Of a stretch of 64,000 nucleotides of DNA, positions 26,845-35,457 are shown one piece after another. The stretch covers positions 147,861 to 211,860 of the forward strand of contig NZ_NNBJ01000004.1 in the NCBI RefSeq assembly GCF_002803085.1. The letters run 5' to 3'. The notes under the pieces are model-generated. The model was not told the DNA's origin. It worked only from the letters and a program-made list of their open reading frames with translations, and did not search any database. Numbering within the stretch: position 1 is the first letter of the stretch; every line of letters starts with the position of its first letter. Made by a program: the position numbers and the translations under genes. This stretch comes from Streptomyces sp. CB01201 (GTDB lineage: Bacteria > Actinomycetota > Actinomycetes > Streptomycetales > Streptomycetaceae).

Positions 26845-27378
26845 CTACTGGGCCAGCGCGGCCTCGGAGTCGAGGGTGACGCCGACAGCCTGGATCACCG
26901 CGGCGATCTTGAAGGCTTCCTGGATCGTCTCGCGGTCGACGCCGGCCTTGCGCAGCACGTGCTCGTGCGAGTCGAGGCACTGGCCGCAGCCGTTCACCGC
27001 GGAGACGGCGAGCGACCACAGCTCGAAGTCGACCTTCTCCACGCCCGGGTTGCCGATGACGTTCATCCGCAGACCGGCCCGCAGGGTGCCGTACTCCGGG
27101 TCGGAGAGCAGGTGGCGGGTGCGGTAGAAGACGTTGTTCATCGCCATGACGGCGGCGGCCGCCTTGGCCGCCGTGTACGCCTCGGGCGACAGGTTGGCCT
27201 TGGCCTCCGGCTCCAGCTCGCGCAGCACGATCGGGCTGCGCGAGGCGATGGCGGTGGCGAGCACCGTGCCCCACAGCTGCTGGGCCGGGAGCTCGGAGTT
27301 GCCGATGACCGAACCGAGGTTCAGCTTCAGGTCCTTGGCGTAGTCCGGTACGGCGGACTTCAGCGCGTCGAGGGACAT
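26845..27378 (-). CDS. ahpD: Alkylhydroperoxidase AhpD
   Basis: A 177-residue protein, ATG 27378. The thiol active site is Cys131-x-x-Cys134 with His138 in CGQCLDSHE, exactly the AhpD pattern. It reduces oxidised AhpC with electrons from a dihydrolipoamide system, substituting for AhpF. It starts three bases after the ahpC stop, so the two are co-translated from the peroxide-inducible operon. Confidence 0.96.
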   Translation of the reverse strand: MSLDALKSAVPDYAKDLKLNLGSVIGNSELPAQQLWGTVLATAIASRSPIVLRELEPEAKANLSPEAYTAAKAAAAVMAMNNVFYRTRHLLSDPEYGTLRAGLRMNVIGNPGVEKVDFELWSLAVSAVNGCGQCLDSHEHVLRKAGVDRETIQEAFKIAAVIQAVGVTLDSEAALAQ

Positions 27379-27381
27379 GGG

Positions 27382-27936
27382 TTACTCACCGGCCAGCAGC
27401 GCGACCGGGTCAAGGGTGTTCTCGCCCTTGGTCCAGTTGCACGGGCACAGCTCGTCGGTCTGCAGGGCGTCGAGGACCCGCAGGACCTCCTTGGGGTTAC
27501 GGCCCACGGAACCGGCGGTCACCATCGTGAACTGGATCTCGTTGTTCGGGTCGACGATGAAGACGGCGCGCTGCGCGAAGCCGTCCTCGCCCTCGATGCC
27601 GAGGTCACGCATGAGCTCGTGCTTCGAGTCGGCCAGCATCGGGAACGGGAGGTCGGTCAGGTCCGGGTGGTCCTTGCGCCAGGCGTGGTGCACGAACTCG
27701 GAGTCACCGGAGAAGCCGAGGATCTGGGCGTCGCGGTCCGCGAACTCGTCGTTCAGCTTGCCGAACGCGGCGATCTCGGTCGGGCAGACGAAGGTGAAGT
27801 CCTTGGGCCACGCGAAGACCACGCGCCACTTGCCCTCGTAGGTCTTGTGGTCGATCTGCTGGAACTCCTGGCCGCTTTCCAGCGAGACACAGGCAGTCAG
27901 GTCGTACGTGGGGAACTGGTCACCAACAGTGAGCAC
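27382..27936 (-). CDS. ahpC: Peroxiredoxin AhpC
   Basis: A 184-residue two-cysteine peroxiredoxin. Peroxidatic Cys51 lies in FTFVCPTE and resolving Cys164/Cys166 in ELCPCNW. It reduces hydrogen peroxide and organic peroxides in the cytoplasm and is recycled by AhpD. The divergent regulator OxyR starts 143 bases away, a classic arrangement for peroxide control. Confidence 0.97.
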   Translation of the reverse strand: MLTVGDQFPTYDLTACVSLESGQEFQQIDHKTYEGKWRVVFAWPKDFTFVCPTEIAAFGKLNDEFADRDAQILGFSGDSEFVHHAWRKDHPDLTDLPFPMLADSKHELMRDLGIEGEDGFAQRAVFIVDPNNEIQFTMVTAGSVGRNPKEVLRVLDALQTDELCPCNWTKGENTLDPVALLAGE

Positions 27937-28079
27937 GCGCTCTCCTTGCGAACGAGGAAGCCCGAATCGAGCGGATTCGGAAGCTTCCTACGGGGTTGGA
28001 CGGATTGCCGATCCTGGCACAGGGAGTATTGATCAGTGAAATAGCTAGACTGGGTCAGCGTGATCGGAGGTGCCTATCA
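27937..28079. promoter_or_regulatory. Divergent ahpC / oxyR control region
   Basis: A 143-base gap with locally low GC around 28025-28065 (gtattgatcagtgaaatagctagact). It contains dyad-like words gatca and tagcta that suit a LysR-type tetramer site (T-N11-A). No exact consensus can be confirmed by eye. A promoter for each direction must lie here. Confidence 0.65.
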
Positions 28080-29039
28080 GTGGCCATCAGTAATAGGGGC
28101 ATGAGCAACCGGGGCAAGCAGCCCAGCCTGGCGCAGTTGCGAGCGTTCGCGGCCGTGGCGGAACATCTGCACTTCCGGGACGCGGCGGCGGCCATCGGCA
28201 TGAGCCAGCCCGCCCTGTCCGGCGCGGTCTCGGCCCTGGAGGACGCGCTCGGCGTCCAGCTCCTGGAGCGTACGACCCGCAAGGTTCTGCTCTCGCCGGC
28301 GGGGGAGCGGCTCGCGGTGCGGGCCAAGGCGGTCCTCGACGCGGTGGGCGCGCTGATGGAGGAGGCCGAGGCGGTGCGGGCGCCGTTCACCGGGGTGCTC
28401 CGGCTCGGTGTGATCCCGACCGTGGCGCCGTATCTGCTGCCCGCCGTGCTGCGCCTCGTGCACGAGCGCTACCCCGAGCTCGACCTCCAGGTCCACGAGG
28501 AGCAGACCTCCTCACTCCTCGAAGGGCTCGGCGCCGGACGGCTCGATCTGCTGCTGCTCGCCGTGCCGCTCGGTGTGCCCGGTGTCAGTGAACTCCCTTT
28601 GTTCGACGAGGACTTCGTGCTCGTCACCCCGCAGGACCACTGGCTCGGCGGTCGTGCCGGCATTCCCCGCGAGGCGCTGCGCGAGCTGCATCTGCTCCTC
28701 CTGGACGAGGGCCACTGCCTGCGCGACCAGGCGCTCGACATCTGCCGGGAGGCCGGGCGCACCGACGGGGCGCCGGTGACGACGACCGCCGCCGGGCTCT
28801 CCACTCTGGTGCAGCTGGTGGCGGGCGGGCTCGGGGTGACGCTGCTGCCGCGCACCGCCGTCGAGATCGAGACGGGCCGCAACGACCGCCTGGTCACCGG
28901 GTACTTCGCGGAACCGGCCCCCTCGCGCACGATCGCCCTGGCGATGCGGACGGGTGCCGCGCGCCAGGGCGAGTTCGAGGAGTTCGCGGCCGCCCTGCGC
29001 GGGGCGCTGCGGGGCCTTCCGGTACGGGTGTCGAGGTAG
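28080..29039 (+). CDS. oxyR: LysR-family peroxide regulator OxyR
   Basis: A 319-residue protein. GTG 28080 is chosen for its strong CGGAGG nine bases upstream; ATG 28101 is the alternative. An N-terminal winged helix-turn-helix (about 16-75: SLAQLRAFAAVAEHLHFRDAAAAIGMSQPALSGAV) precedes the effector domain. The redox pair Cys213 and Cys222 in GHCLRDQALDIC is the OxyR hallmark. It should sense peroxide by disulfide formation and activate ahpCD. Confidence 0.95.
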   Translation: MAISNRGMSNRGKQPSLAQLRAFAAVAEHLHFRDAAAAIGMSQPALSGAVSALEDALGVQLLERTTRKVLLSPAGERLAVRAKAVLDAVGALMEEAEAVRAPFTGVLRLGVIPTVAPYLLPAVLRLVHERYPELDLQVHEEQTSSLLEGLGAGRLDLLLLAVPLGVPGVSELPLFDEDFVLVTPQDHWLGGRAGIPREALRELHLLLLDEGHCLRDQALDICREAGRTDGAPVTTTAAGLSTLVQLVAGGLGVTLLPRTAVEIETGRNDRLVTGYFAEPAPSRTIALAMRTGAARQGEFEEFAAALRGALRGLPVRVSR

Positions 29040-29114
29040 GCCGGCGCCACCCCGCCCGGTGCCGGCGCAGGGCCCCTTCAGCCCCGCTGCCGGCTGCGGA
29101 CCGTGCCCGCTTCC

Positions 29115-29135
29115 CGCGCAGTTCCCCGCGCCCCT
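29115..29135. repeat. Short copy of the dispersed intergenic repeat
   Basis: The word gcgcagttccccgcgcccct, also at 22357-22377 and 50264-50283, sits in the 172-base gap between oxyR and the permease gene, which otherwise shows no gene. Confidence 0.75.
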
Positions 29136-29211
29136 GCTAGGGCACCCGGTACCCGGCAGTCGCGCCCGCCGCGGCGGAGCCGCGCAAAGGGCACGGCCCC
29201 GCGTTCCGCGG

Positions 29212-31545
29212 CTACTCCGTGCGCAGCCCCTCCGGACGCATCAGCCGCCACAGCGGCGGCAGCGACAGGGCCGTGACGATCAGGACTACGCCCGCTCCGA
29301 TGCCGACCATCGACACCGCCGGGACCCAGTCGATGGTCACCGAGCGGCCCACCATCCGCAGCAGCACCGAGCCGAGCGCGAGGCCCACCACCGCGGCGAG
29401 CGCGAGGCCGAGCGCGACCGGTACCGCGGTCTGCCACAGCACCGACCAGCTCAGGGTGGTGCGACGGGTGCCGAACGCGACCAGCGCCGACAGCAGCTTC
29501 TTGCGCTCGCGCAGCTGCTCCAGCATCGACACGAGCAGGCTCGCGCCGATCAGCATCAGCACCGCCGCGGCCCCGATGTAGAGGCCCTTGCGGACCCCGG
29601 CGAACCGGGCCGAGGTCTGGAGGTCGCTCAGCGAACGTGCCGAGGTGAGCGGATCGGCCTTGGCGGCCGCGTTCAGGACCCGCTCCTTGGCGAGCTTGTC
29701 GCCCGGCGCGGTCGAGACGAACGCCGTCGAGTGGATCGGCAGCTTCGCCCCCCGCGGGAGCGCGCCCGGCGTGACCATGAGGCCGGGGCGGCGCTGGCCC
29801 ATGGGGTCGGGCCGGGACGCCGCCTTGCGGGTGGTCGGCGGAACGGTCCAGCGGACCGCCGTGCCCCGGGTGGCGGAGCCGCCCGTGGCCGGATCGAGGT
29901 AGATCGTGCTGCCCGGCGGCGTGGCAAGCTCCGGCTCCCACGCGCCGCCGGTCGCGATGAAGGTGTCGCCGTCCTTGCACGACGGCAGGGCGGCGGCCTG
30001 ACCCAGGTCCGCGCAGGTGCCGACCGTGACGGGGATGAAGTGCTGCGGCTCCTTCGCCTTCTCGCCGGCCTCCAGCGAGCCGAGGACCGCCGCACCGGTC
30101 ACGCCGGACACGCTCTTCAACGCGCCGAGATCGCGGACCTGCTGGTCGGGCGTGGAGTCGCCGAGCGGGACGAACAGCTGGGCCCGGCTGGTGTCCTCGC
30201 CGCTCGACTTCACGTAGTCGCCCTCGACGGCACCGAACAGCATTTGCAGCGCGATCGCACCGGCCACCGCGACCGCGATGCCGTTCACCATGCGGGCCGC
30301 CGAACCGGACGTCAACTGGAGCCTGCGGACGGCCAGTTGCCAGCCGACCGGGCCGCCGCCGAGCCGGCGCACGACCGCCTCCACCAGCCAGGGCAGCAGT
30401 GCGGTCACACCGATGAGCAGCAGGACCGTGCCGCCGATCACCTGGACCTGGTTGAAGGTCCCGCGGTCGCGGCCGCGGCCCATCAGCGGGGTGAGCAGGG
30501 CGAGCCCGGCCAGCGGCGGCAGCACCCGCCACCACATGCGCCGTCTGCGCGGCACCGAGGTGCGCACCACGCCGAGCGGTTCGACGACCACAGAGCGCAT
30601 CGCGAACAGGGTGACCGCGACCGCCGAGGCGGGCACCGCGAGCGCCACCCCCACCGCGAGCAGCGGGCTCGGGTCGAGGTCGGCGGGGAAGACGTTGAGC
30701 CCGGCGATCGAGATGTCGCCCACGTACTGGCGCCCGATCACGAAGAACAGGGCGCCGACCACGACGCCGACCACGGCTCCGGCCAGCGCCTCACCGGCCG
30801 CCATCCACCGGGTCATCCGCCGGTCCGCGCCCGCCAGGCGCAGCGCCGCGAGCCTCCGGTCGCGCCGGTCGCCGCCGAAGCGCACGGCGGCGGCGATGAA
30901 CACACCGACCGGCATGAGCAGCACCACGAAGATGATCACGATGAGCAGCGCCAGGACCGGGTCGATCTTCTGCTGCGGCGCCGGGTTGACGAACGCCTTG
31001 ACCCGCAGCACCTCGGCGCGATCGTTCACCACCTCCTTGCGCTGCTTGAGGAGGTCGCTGCCCGCGTAATAGGCGAGTTCGTGCGGGCCCATCAGGCCCT
31101 TGTCCGCGATGGTCGAGACGACCTTGTACGGAAGGCGTTCCCGCAGCAGTTCGCCCTCGGACGAGGCGAGCAGATCGCGCAGGGCGGGCGAGGCGGCCAT
31201 GGTGCCGGGCGCCGGGAGCGCCGAGACGCCCGGCGGCAGCGGCGCCTCGGGGCCCTCCGGCTGGACCAGCCGGCCCCGTACGTCCGAGCCCTGGAACTGC
31301 GTGTCGACGCGGCCGATCAGAAGGGTGTCCGCCGCGGGGCCGCCGTCGACCGAAGCCCCGTAGTCGTTGCGGGCGTTGTCGCGCGCGTTGCGGGCGTTCA
31401 GGGCGCCCGGCAGCGCGGTGGTGCCGAGCAGCAGGGCGACGCCGAGGCCCACGCCGACGGCGGTGAGCAGGGTGCGCGTCCAGCCCTCGCGGCCTCCCGC
31501 CAGGGCGAACCGGGCGCCGAGCGCGAGGTCGCGGAGCAGGCTCAT
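29212..31545 (-). CDS. FtsX-type ABC permease 1
   Basis: A 777-residue protein; ATG 31545 overlaps the ATPase stop (ATGA). It has an N-terminal helix (TRTLLTAVGVGLGVALLLG), a large extracytoplasmic region, and two FtsX blocks (about 215-340 and 640-770), giving about ten helices. The loop RRDRRLAALRLAGADRR is the MacB/FtsX coupling motif. The C terminus (LPPLWRLMRPEGLRTE) is nearly identical to that of permease 2. Likely functions are MacB/BceB-like peptide or lipid handling, often antibiotic-peptide resistance. Confidence 0.9.
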   Translation of the reverse strand: MSLLRDLALGARFALAGGREGWTRTLLTAVGVGLGVALLLGTTALPGALNARNARDNARNDYGASVDGGPAADTLLIGRVDTQFQGSDVRGRLVQPEGPEAPLPPGVSALPAPGTMAASPALRDLLASSEGELLRERLPYKVVSTIADKGLMGPHELAYYAGSDLLKQRKEVVNDRAEVLRVKAFVNPAPQQKIDPVLALLIVIIFVVLLMPVGVFIAAAVRFGGDRRDRRLAALRLAGADRRMTRWMAAGEALAGAVVGVVVGALFFVIGRQYVGDISIAGLNVFPADLDPSPLLAVGVALAVPASAVAVTLFAMRSVVVEPLGVVRTSVPRRRRMWWRVLPPLAGLALLTPLMGRGRDRGTFNQVQVIGGTVLLLIGVTALLPWLVEAVVRRLGGGPVGWQLAVRRLQLTSGSAARMVNGIAVAVAGAIALQMLFGAVEGDYVKSSGEDTSRAQLFVPLGDSTPDQQVRDLGALKSVSGVTGAAVLGSLEAGEKAKEPQHFIPVTVGTCADLGQAAALPSCKDGDTFIATGGAWEPELATPPGSTIYLDPATGGSATRGTAVRWTVPPTTRKAASRPDPMGQRRPGLMVTPGALPRGAKLPIHSTAFVSTAPGDKLAKERVLNAAAKADPLTSARSLSDLQTSARFAGVRKGLYIGAAAVLMLIGASLLVSMLEQLRERKKLLSALVAFGTRRTTLSWSVLWQTAVPVALGLALAAVVGLALGSVLLRMVGRSVTIDWVPAVSMVGIGAGVVLIVTALSLPPLWRLMRPEGLRTE

Positions 31546-32234
31546 ACGGAGTGCTCCAGCATCATGTCGCGGGACTTTCCGTCGCGTACGACGATCTCGC
31601 GGTCCGAGTAGGCGGCGACCCGCGCCTCGTGGGTGACCAGGACGACCGCCGCGTTGGTGGAGCGGGCCGCCTCGGTGAGGAGCTGCATGACGCGCTCGCC
31701 GTTGAGGGAGTCCAGGGCGCCGGTCGGCTCGTCGGCGAAGACCACCCGGGGCTGGGTCACGAGCGAGCGGGCCACGGCCACCCGCTGGCCCTGACCGCCG
31801 GAGACCTCGCCGGGCCGCTTGTGCCCGAGGTCGGCGACCTCCAGGCGCTCCATCCACTCCAGGGACCTGCGCTCGGCCTCCTTGCGCTTGACGCCGGTCA
31901 GGCGCAGCGGCAGTGCGACGTTCTCCACGCACGTCAACTCGGGCACCAGCTGGCCGAATTGGAAGACGAAGCCGAACTCGGTGCGACGCAGCGCGCTGCG
32001 CTCGGCGTCCGACATCGCGGACAGCTCGCGGCCGTCGTAGCGGATCGTGCCGGAGTCCGGGGTGACGATGCCGGCGAGGCAGTGCAGGAGCGTCGACTTG
32101 CCGGAGCCGGACGGGCCCATCACCGCGACGACCTCGCCGGGATGGATGGAGAACCCGGCGCCGTCGAGGGCCGGGGTGGGGCCGTAGGACTTGTGCAGGT
32201 CCTGGGCGACGAGCAGGGAGCCGGCGGGCGTCAT
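31542..32234 (-). CDS. ABC transporter ATPase (MacB/LolD type)
   Basis: A 230-residue ATPase, ATG 32234 overlapping the PadR stop. Walker A GPSGSGKST (40-48), signature SGGQG (145-149), Walker B RVVFADEPTGALD (Asp168, Glu169) and switch His in LVTHEARV are intact. The LTCVENVALPL and ADEPTGALD blocks place it in the MacB/LolD/BceA group that works with FtsX-type permeases. It is the only ATPase in the operon, so it probably serves both permeases. Confidence 0.96.
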   Translation of the reverse strand: MTPAGSLLVAQDLHKSYGPTPALDGAGFSIHPGEVVAVMGPSGSGKSTLLHCLAGIVTPDSGTIRYDGRELSAMSDAERSALRRTEFGFVFQFGQLVPELTCVENVALPLRLTGVKRKEAERRSLEWMERLEVADLGHKRPGEVSGGQGQRVAVARSLVTQPRVVFADEPTGALDSLNGERVMQLLTEAARSTNAAVVLVTHEARVAAYSDREIVVRDGKSRDMMLEHSV

Positions 32235-32755
32235 GTGCGTACCTCCGAGGCGAGCTGGACGAGGCGGGCGGCGGTCAGTTCGAGCCACCGCAGATCGGCC
32301 TCCAGGTGGAACAGGGCGTGGTCGCAGATCAGCTGGTCGCTGAGGTCGCCGTGCCGCTTGCGGTCGGTGAGCACGCGCATCAGGCGCAGGTGCTCGGCGC
32401 GCTGGGTGTCCAGGACGTCGCCCGCGTCGCGGCCGGTGAGCAGGGCCAGGACGACCTTGGTGTAGAGGGTCGACTGGAGATAGGGCTCCGGCTTCTCCGG
32501 CTGCCTGATCCAGGTCTCGACGTCGGTGACGCCGGCCTCCGTGATGGCGTACCGCTTGCGCTCGGGGCCGCCGCCGGCCTCCACGCCGTCGACCTCGACG
32601 AGGCCGTTCTTCAGGAGCCGGGACATCGTCGAGTAGACCTGCCCGTAGTGCAGCGGGCGGTCGTGCCCGAACTTCTCGTCGAAGGCGCGCTTCAGGTCGT
32701 ACCCGTGGCGTGGGCCCGACTCCAGGAGCCCCAGGAGGGTGTGGCCGATGGACAT
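32231..32755 (-). CDS. PadR-family transcriptional regulator
   Basis: A 174-residue protein, ATG 32755, with GAGAGGAAC upstream. The winged helix (about 5-80: LLGLLESGPRHGYDLKRAFDE ... YGQVYSTMSRLLKNGLVEVD) is followed by the helical Vir_act_alpha_C-type tail. PadR proteins usually repress a neighbouring transporter operon and lift upon binding its substrate. The gene overlaps the ATPase by four bases and lies 50 bases after permease 2. Confidence 0.93.
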   Translation of the reverse strand: MSIGHTLLGLLESGPRHGYDLKRAFDEKFGHDRPLHYGQVYSTMSRLLKNGLVEVDGVEAGGGPERKRYAITEAGVTDVETWIRQPEKPEPYLQSTLYTKVVLALLTGRDAGDVLDTQRAEHLRLMRVLTDRKRHGDLSDQLICDHALFHLEADLRWLELTAARLVQLASEVRT

Positions 32756-32805
32756 GGTGTTCCTCTCTTCTCAACTGCCGCAATGAGTAAGGAAGTTCTG
32801 AGGGG

Positions 32806-35187
32806 TCATTCGGTGCGCAGGCCGTCGGGGCGCATCAGGCGCCACAGGGCCGGCAGGCTCAGCAGGGTGACCGCGAGGATCACCGCGGCGCCCGCCCCGG
32901 CCAGCGGCAGGAACAGCCACCAGTCGGTGACGGTCTTGCCGATGATCCGCAGCATCAGGGCGCCGAGCGCGAGTCCGCCCGCGACCGCGAGGCCGATGCC
33001 GAGCACGACCGGGACCGCGGTCTGCCACAGCACCGAGCCGGCGAGTGTCGCGCGCCGGGTGCCGAAGGCGAGCAGGGCCGCCAGCAGGCGCCTGCGCTCG
33101 CGCAGTTGCTCCAGCTGGGAGACCAGCATGGCGGCCGCGATCAGACCGAGCGTGGCAAGCCCCGCGGCCTGGAGTCCGGTCTGGATCCCGGCGTACTGCT
33201 GGTCGCGCTCCAGGGTGCGTACGGTCCGGACGCCGAGCAGCGGGGAGACCCGGGCCGCGGTGTTGCGGATGTGCTCGGCCGCGTCCGGGACCCGCTGGTC
33301 CACGCTGAGCATGGCCGCGGTGTGGGCCGACGAACCCAGGAGGGAGGCGTCGATCGCCCCCGGGGTGGCGAAGATGCCGTCGTGCTCGGCGCCCGCGGGG
33401 TCCGGGCGGGCGGTGACGGTACGGGCCGAGGCGGGCAGCGTCCACAGCGTCGGCGGGACGCCGGGCTCGCCGGCGGAGGTGTCGATCGGCTCACCCGGCC
33501 GGGCCGTGCGGTCCACCCAGGCGGCCCTGTCGTGGTCGTCGGAGGGGTGCACCACGAAGGTGTCGCCGTCCGTGCAGGAGTCGATGCGGGCCAGCTCGCG
33601 CAGGGTCGCGCAGTCGCCCAGGGTCAGCTCGGTGATGGGCCGGACGTCCTGCGACGCGACCGGTCCGGGCAGCGTCACATAGCTGGCGACCGTGCCGATC
33701 ACCTTCCCGACGCCCGGAGTCTCGCGGAAGGCGCCGATCATGCGCTCGGCGAGCTTGGCGTCCGGGTATTCGGCCTGGACGGTGTACTGGGCGCGGCTCG
33801 CGTCGGCGCCCGTCACCTTGTTGAAGTCGTCGTGGATGCCGACCGAGTACATCTGCAAGGCCACCGACCCCGCGACCGCCACGGTGATCCCGCCGACCGC
33901 GCGCGCCGCCGGACCGCTGCTCAACTGGAGCCTGCGCACGGCAAGTTGCCAGGCCGGCGAGCCGCCGCGCAGTCGGCCCACGACCGCCTCCACGAGCCAG
34001 GGCAGCAGGGCGATGAGCCCGGCGAGGACGAAGGTGGCGCCCGCGGCGATGCAGAGGGGGGAGAGGTACTCGTACAGCGGGAGGCCGAGGCCGGAGGACA
34101 CCGCCGAGAGCGGCCCCGAGCTCGCGTCCGGGTTCTGGGACAGCAGGAGCAGGGCCACGCCGAGGGCCGGCAGGACGAGCCGCCACCACAGCCTGCGGCG
34201 CCGGGTGCGGCCGCCCCGCACGACGCCCAGGGGTTCGATCACCACCGAGCGCAGCGCGGCCAGGGTCACCAGCACCGCGAGGGCGGGCACGGTCACGGCG
34301 ACGAGCAGGGCGAGCCAGGGCACGGGCCGCAGGTCGCCCGGGAAGAAGCCGAAGCTCCACAGGCCGACGGGGCCGATGAGTTCGGCGCCGCCGAGGAAGA
34401 GCAGGGTGCCGACGCCGAGTCCGAGCACGGCCCCGGCCAGGGCCTCGCCGCCGGCCGTCCAGCGGGTGCTGCGGGCGTCGGCGCCGACCAGTCGCAGCGC
34501 CGCGAGCCGCCGGTCGCGCCGTTCGCCGCCGAACCGTACGGCGGTGGCGATGAAGATGGCGACGGGCATCAGGAGCACGACGCAGATCAGGATCACGAAC
34601 ACGACCAGCATCGGGTCGAGCGGCTCGGTCTCGCCGATGTTGCCGAAGCCGGCCGCGCTGGAGGCGCCGCTGTCGGGGGAGAGCGAGGGACTGCCCGCGT
34701 AGAAGTAGAGCTCCGAGGGCTCGACAAGTCCGGCGTCGCCGATGGTGGCGGTGATGTCGTACGGCAGCCGTTGGCGCAGGAGTCGGCCTTCGGGGGAGTC
34801 GAGCAGTTCGTGCAGTGCGGGCGAGACGGCCATGGTGCCGGGGGCCGGTACGGAGCTCAGGCCCGGCGGGAGTACGGGGTCGGCATCGGCGGGGCGCAGC
34901 AGCTTGCCGCCGATGGTCTCGTCCCGGTACTCGGTGTCGGCACTCGCGTACAGGAGGGACGCCTTCACCTGCCCGGTGTTCTTCTCCGAGCCCGCCGAGA
35001 ACGGCTGCCGGCCGTGGATGCGGTCGGCCCGCTGGTCCACGAGATGGGGCACCGATGCCGCGCCGAGGAGCAGGGCCACGCCGAGGCCGACACCGACCGC
35101 GGTGAGCAGGGTGCGGGCCCAGCCCTCCCGGCCGCCGCCGAGGGCGAACCGGATACCGAGGCCGAGATCGTGGAGGCGTCGCTTCAT
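32806..35187 (-). CDS. FtsX-type ABC permease 2
   Basis: A 793-residue paralogue of permease 1, first gene of the operon. It opens with IRFALGGGREGWARTLLTAVGVGLGVALLLG, has two FtsX domains (about 195-320 and 655-785) with RRDRRLAALRLVGADARS, and ends LPALWRLMRPDGLRTE. The extracytoplasmic region between them differs most from permease 1. The pair could work as a heterodimer with the shared ATPase. Confidence 0.9.
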   Translation of the reverse strand: MKRRLHDLGLGIRFALGGGREGWARTLLTAVGVGLGVALLLGAASVPHLVDQRADRIHGRQPFSAGSEKNTGQVKASLLYASADTEYRDETIGGKLLRPADADPVLPPGLSSVPAPGTMAVSPALHELLDSPEGRLLRQRLPYDITATIGDAGLVEPSELYFYAGSPSLSPDSGASSAAGFGNIGETEPLDPMLVVFVILICVVLLMPVAIFIATAVRFGGERRDRRLAALRLVGADARSTRWTAGGEALAGAVLGLGVGTLLFLGGAELIGPVGLWSFGFFPGDLRPVPWLALLVAVTVPALAVLVTLAALRSVVIEPLGVVRGGRTRRRRLWWRLVLPALGVALLLLSQNPDASSGPLSAVSSGLGLPLYEYLSPLCIAAGATFVLAGLIALLPWLVEAVVGRLRGGSPAWQLAVRRLQLSSGPAARAVGGITVAVAGSVALQMYSVGIHDDFNKVTGADASRAQYTVQAEYPDAKLAERMIGAFRETPGVGKVIGTVASYVTLPGPVASQDVRPITELTLGDCATLRELARIDSCTDGDTFVVHPSDDHDRAAWVDRTARPGEPIDTSAGEPGVPPTLWTLPASARTVTARPDPAGAEHDGIFATPGAIDASLLGSSAHTAAMLSVDQRVPDAAEHIRNTAARVSPLLGVRTVRTLERDQQYAGIQTGLQAAGLATLGLIAAAMLVSQLEQLRERRRLLAALLAFGTRRATLAGSVLWQTAVPVVLGIGLAVAGGLALGALMLRIIGKTVTDWWLFLPLAGAGAAVILAVTLLSLPALWRLMRPDGLRTE

Positions 35188-35197
35188 GGGGGACGAC

Positions 35198-35228
35198 TAT
35201 ACGCGGTAGGTATACCTGCCGTGTATAC
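35198..35228 (-). promoter_or_regulatory. Three TATAC boxes upstream of the transporter operon
   Basis: TATAC occurs at 35198, 35211 and 35224, exactly 13 bases apart, in an AT-rich island 10-40 bases before the permease 2 start. The central box lies in a 10-bp palindrome aggtatacct (35208-35217). Such a palindrome over the promoter is a good candidate for the PadR operator; one or more boxes could also be the -10 element. Confidence 0.6.
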
Positions 35229-35457
35229 CCGGGGTGCATAGCCCCCTGCGACCGCCCGATTACGGGGCAAACCAGGGCGGTATCGGGGACCTTCGCAACC
35301 CTCGGGGCGATTCGATCGTCGGTTCCCATGGGGCAGGTGCTGATTCTCACGTACGGAAAAGGCGTGATCGAATCCGCTTTGTCCATAGGTGCGGTGTTAG
35401 TTTTCTGAGCTGATCTGGCGAGTCTGGTGAGTCATATGAAGGCGAGCGACTGAGGTT

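Noticed and set aside
28954..31611. 885-codon open frame opposite the FtsX permease 1 gene
   Set aside because: It is Arg/Gly/His-rich with no motif and mirrors the high-GC third positions of the real gene; typical Streptomyces antisense shadow.
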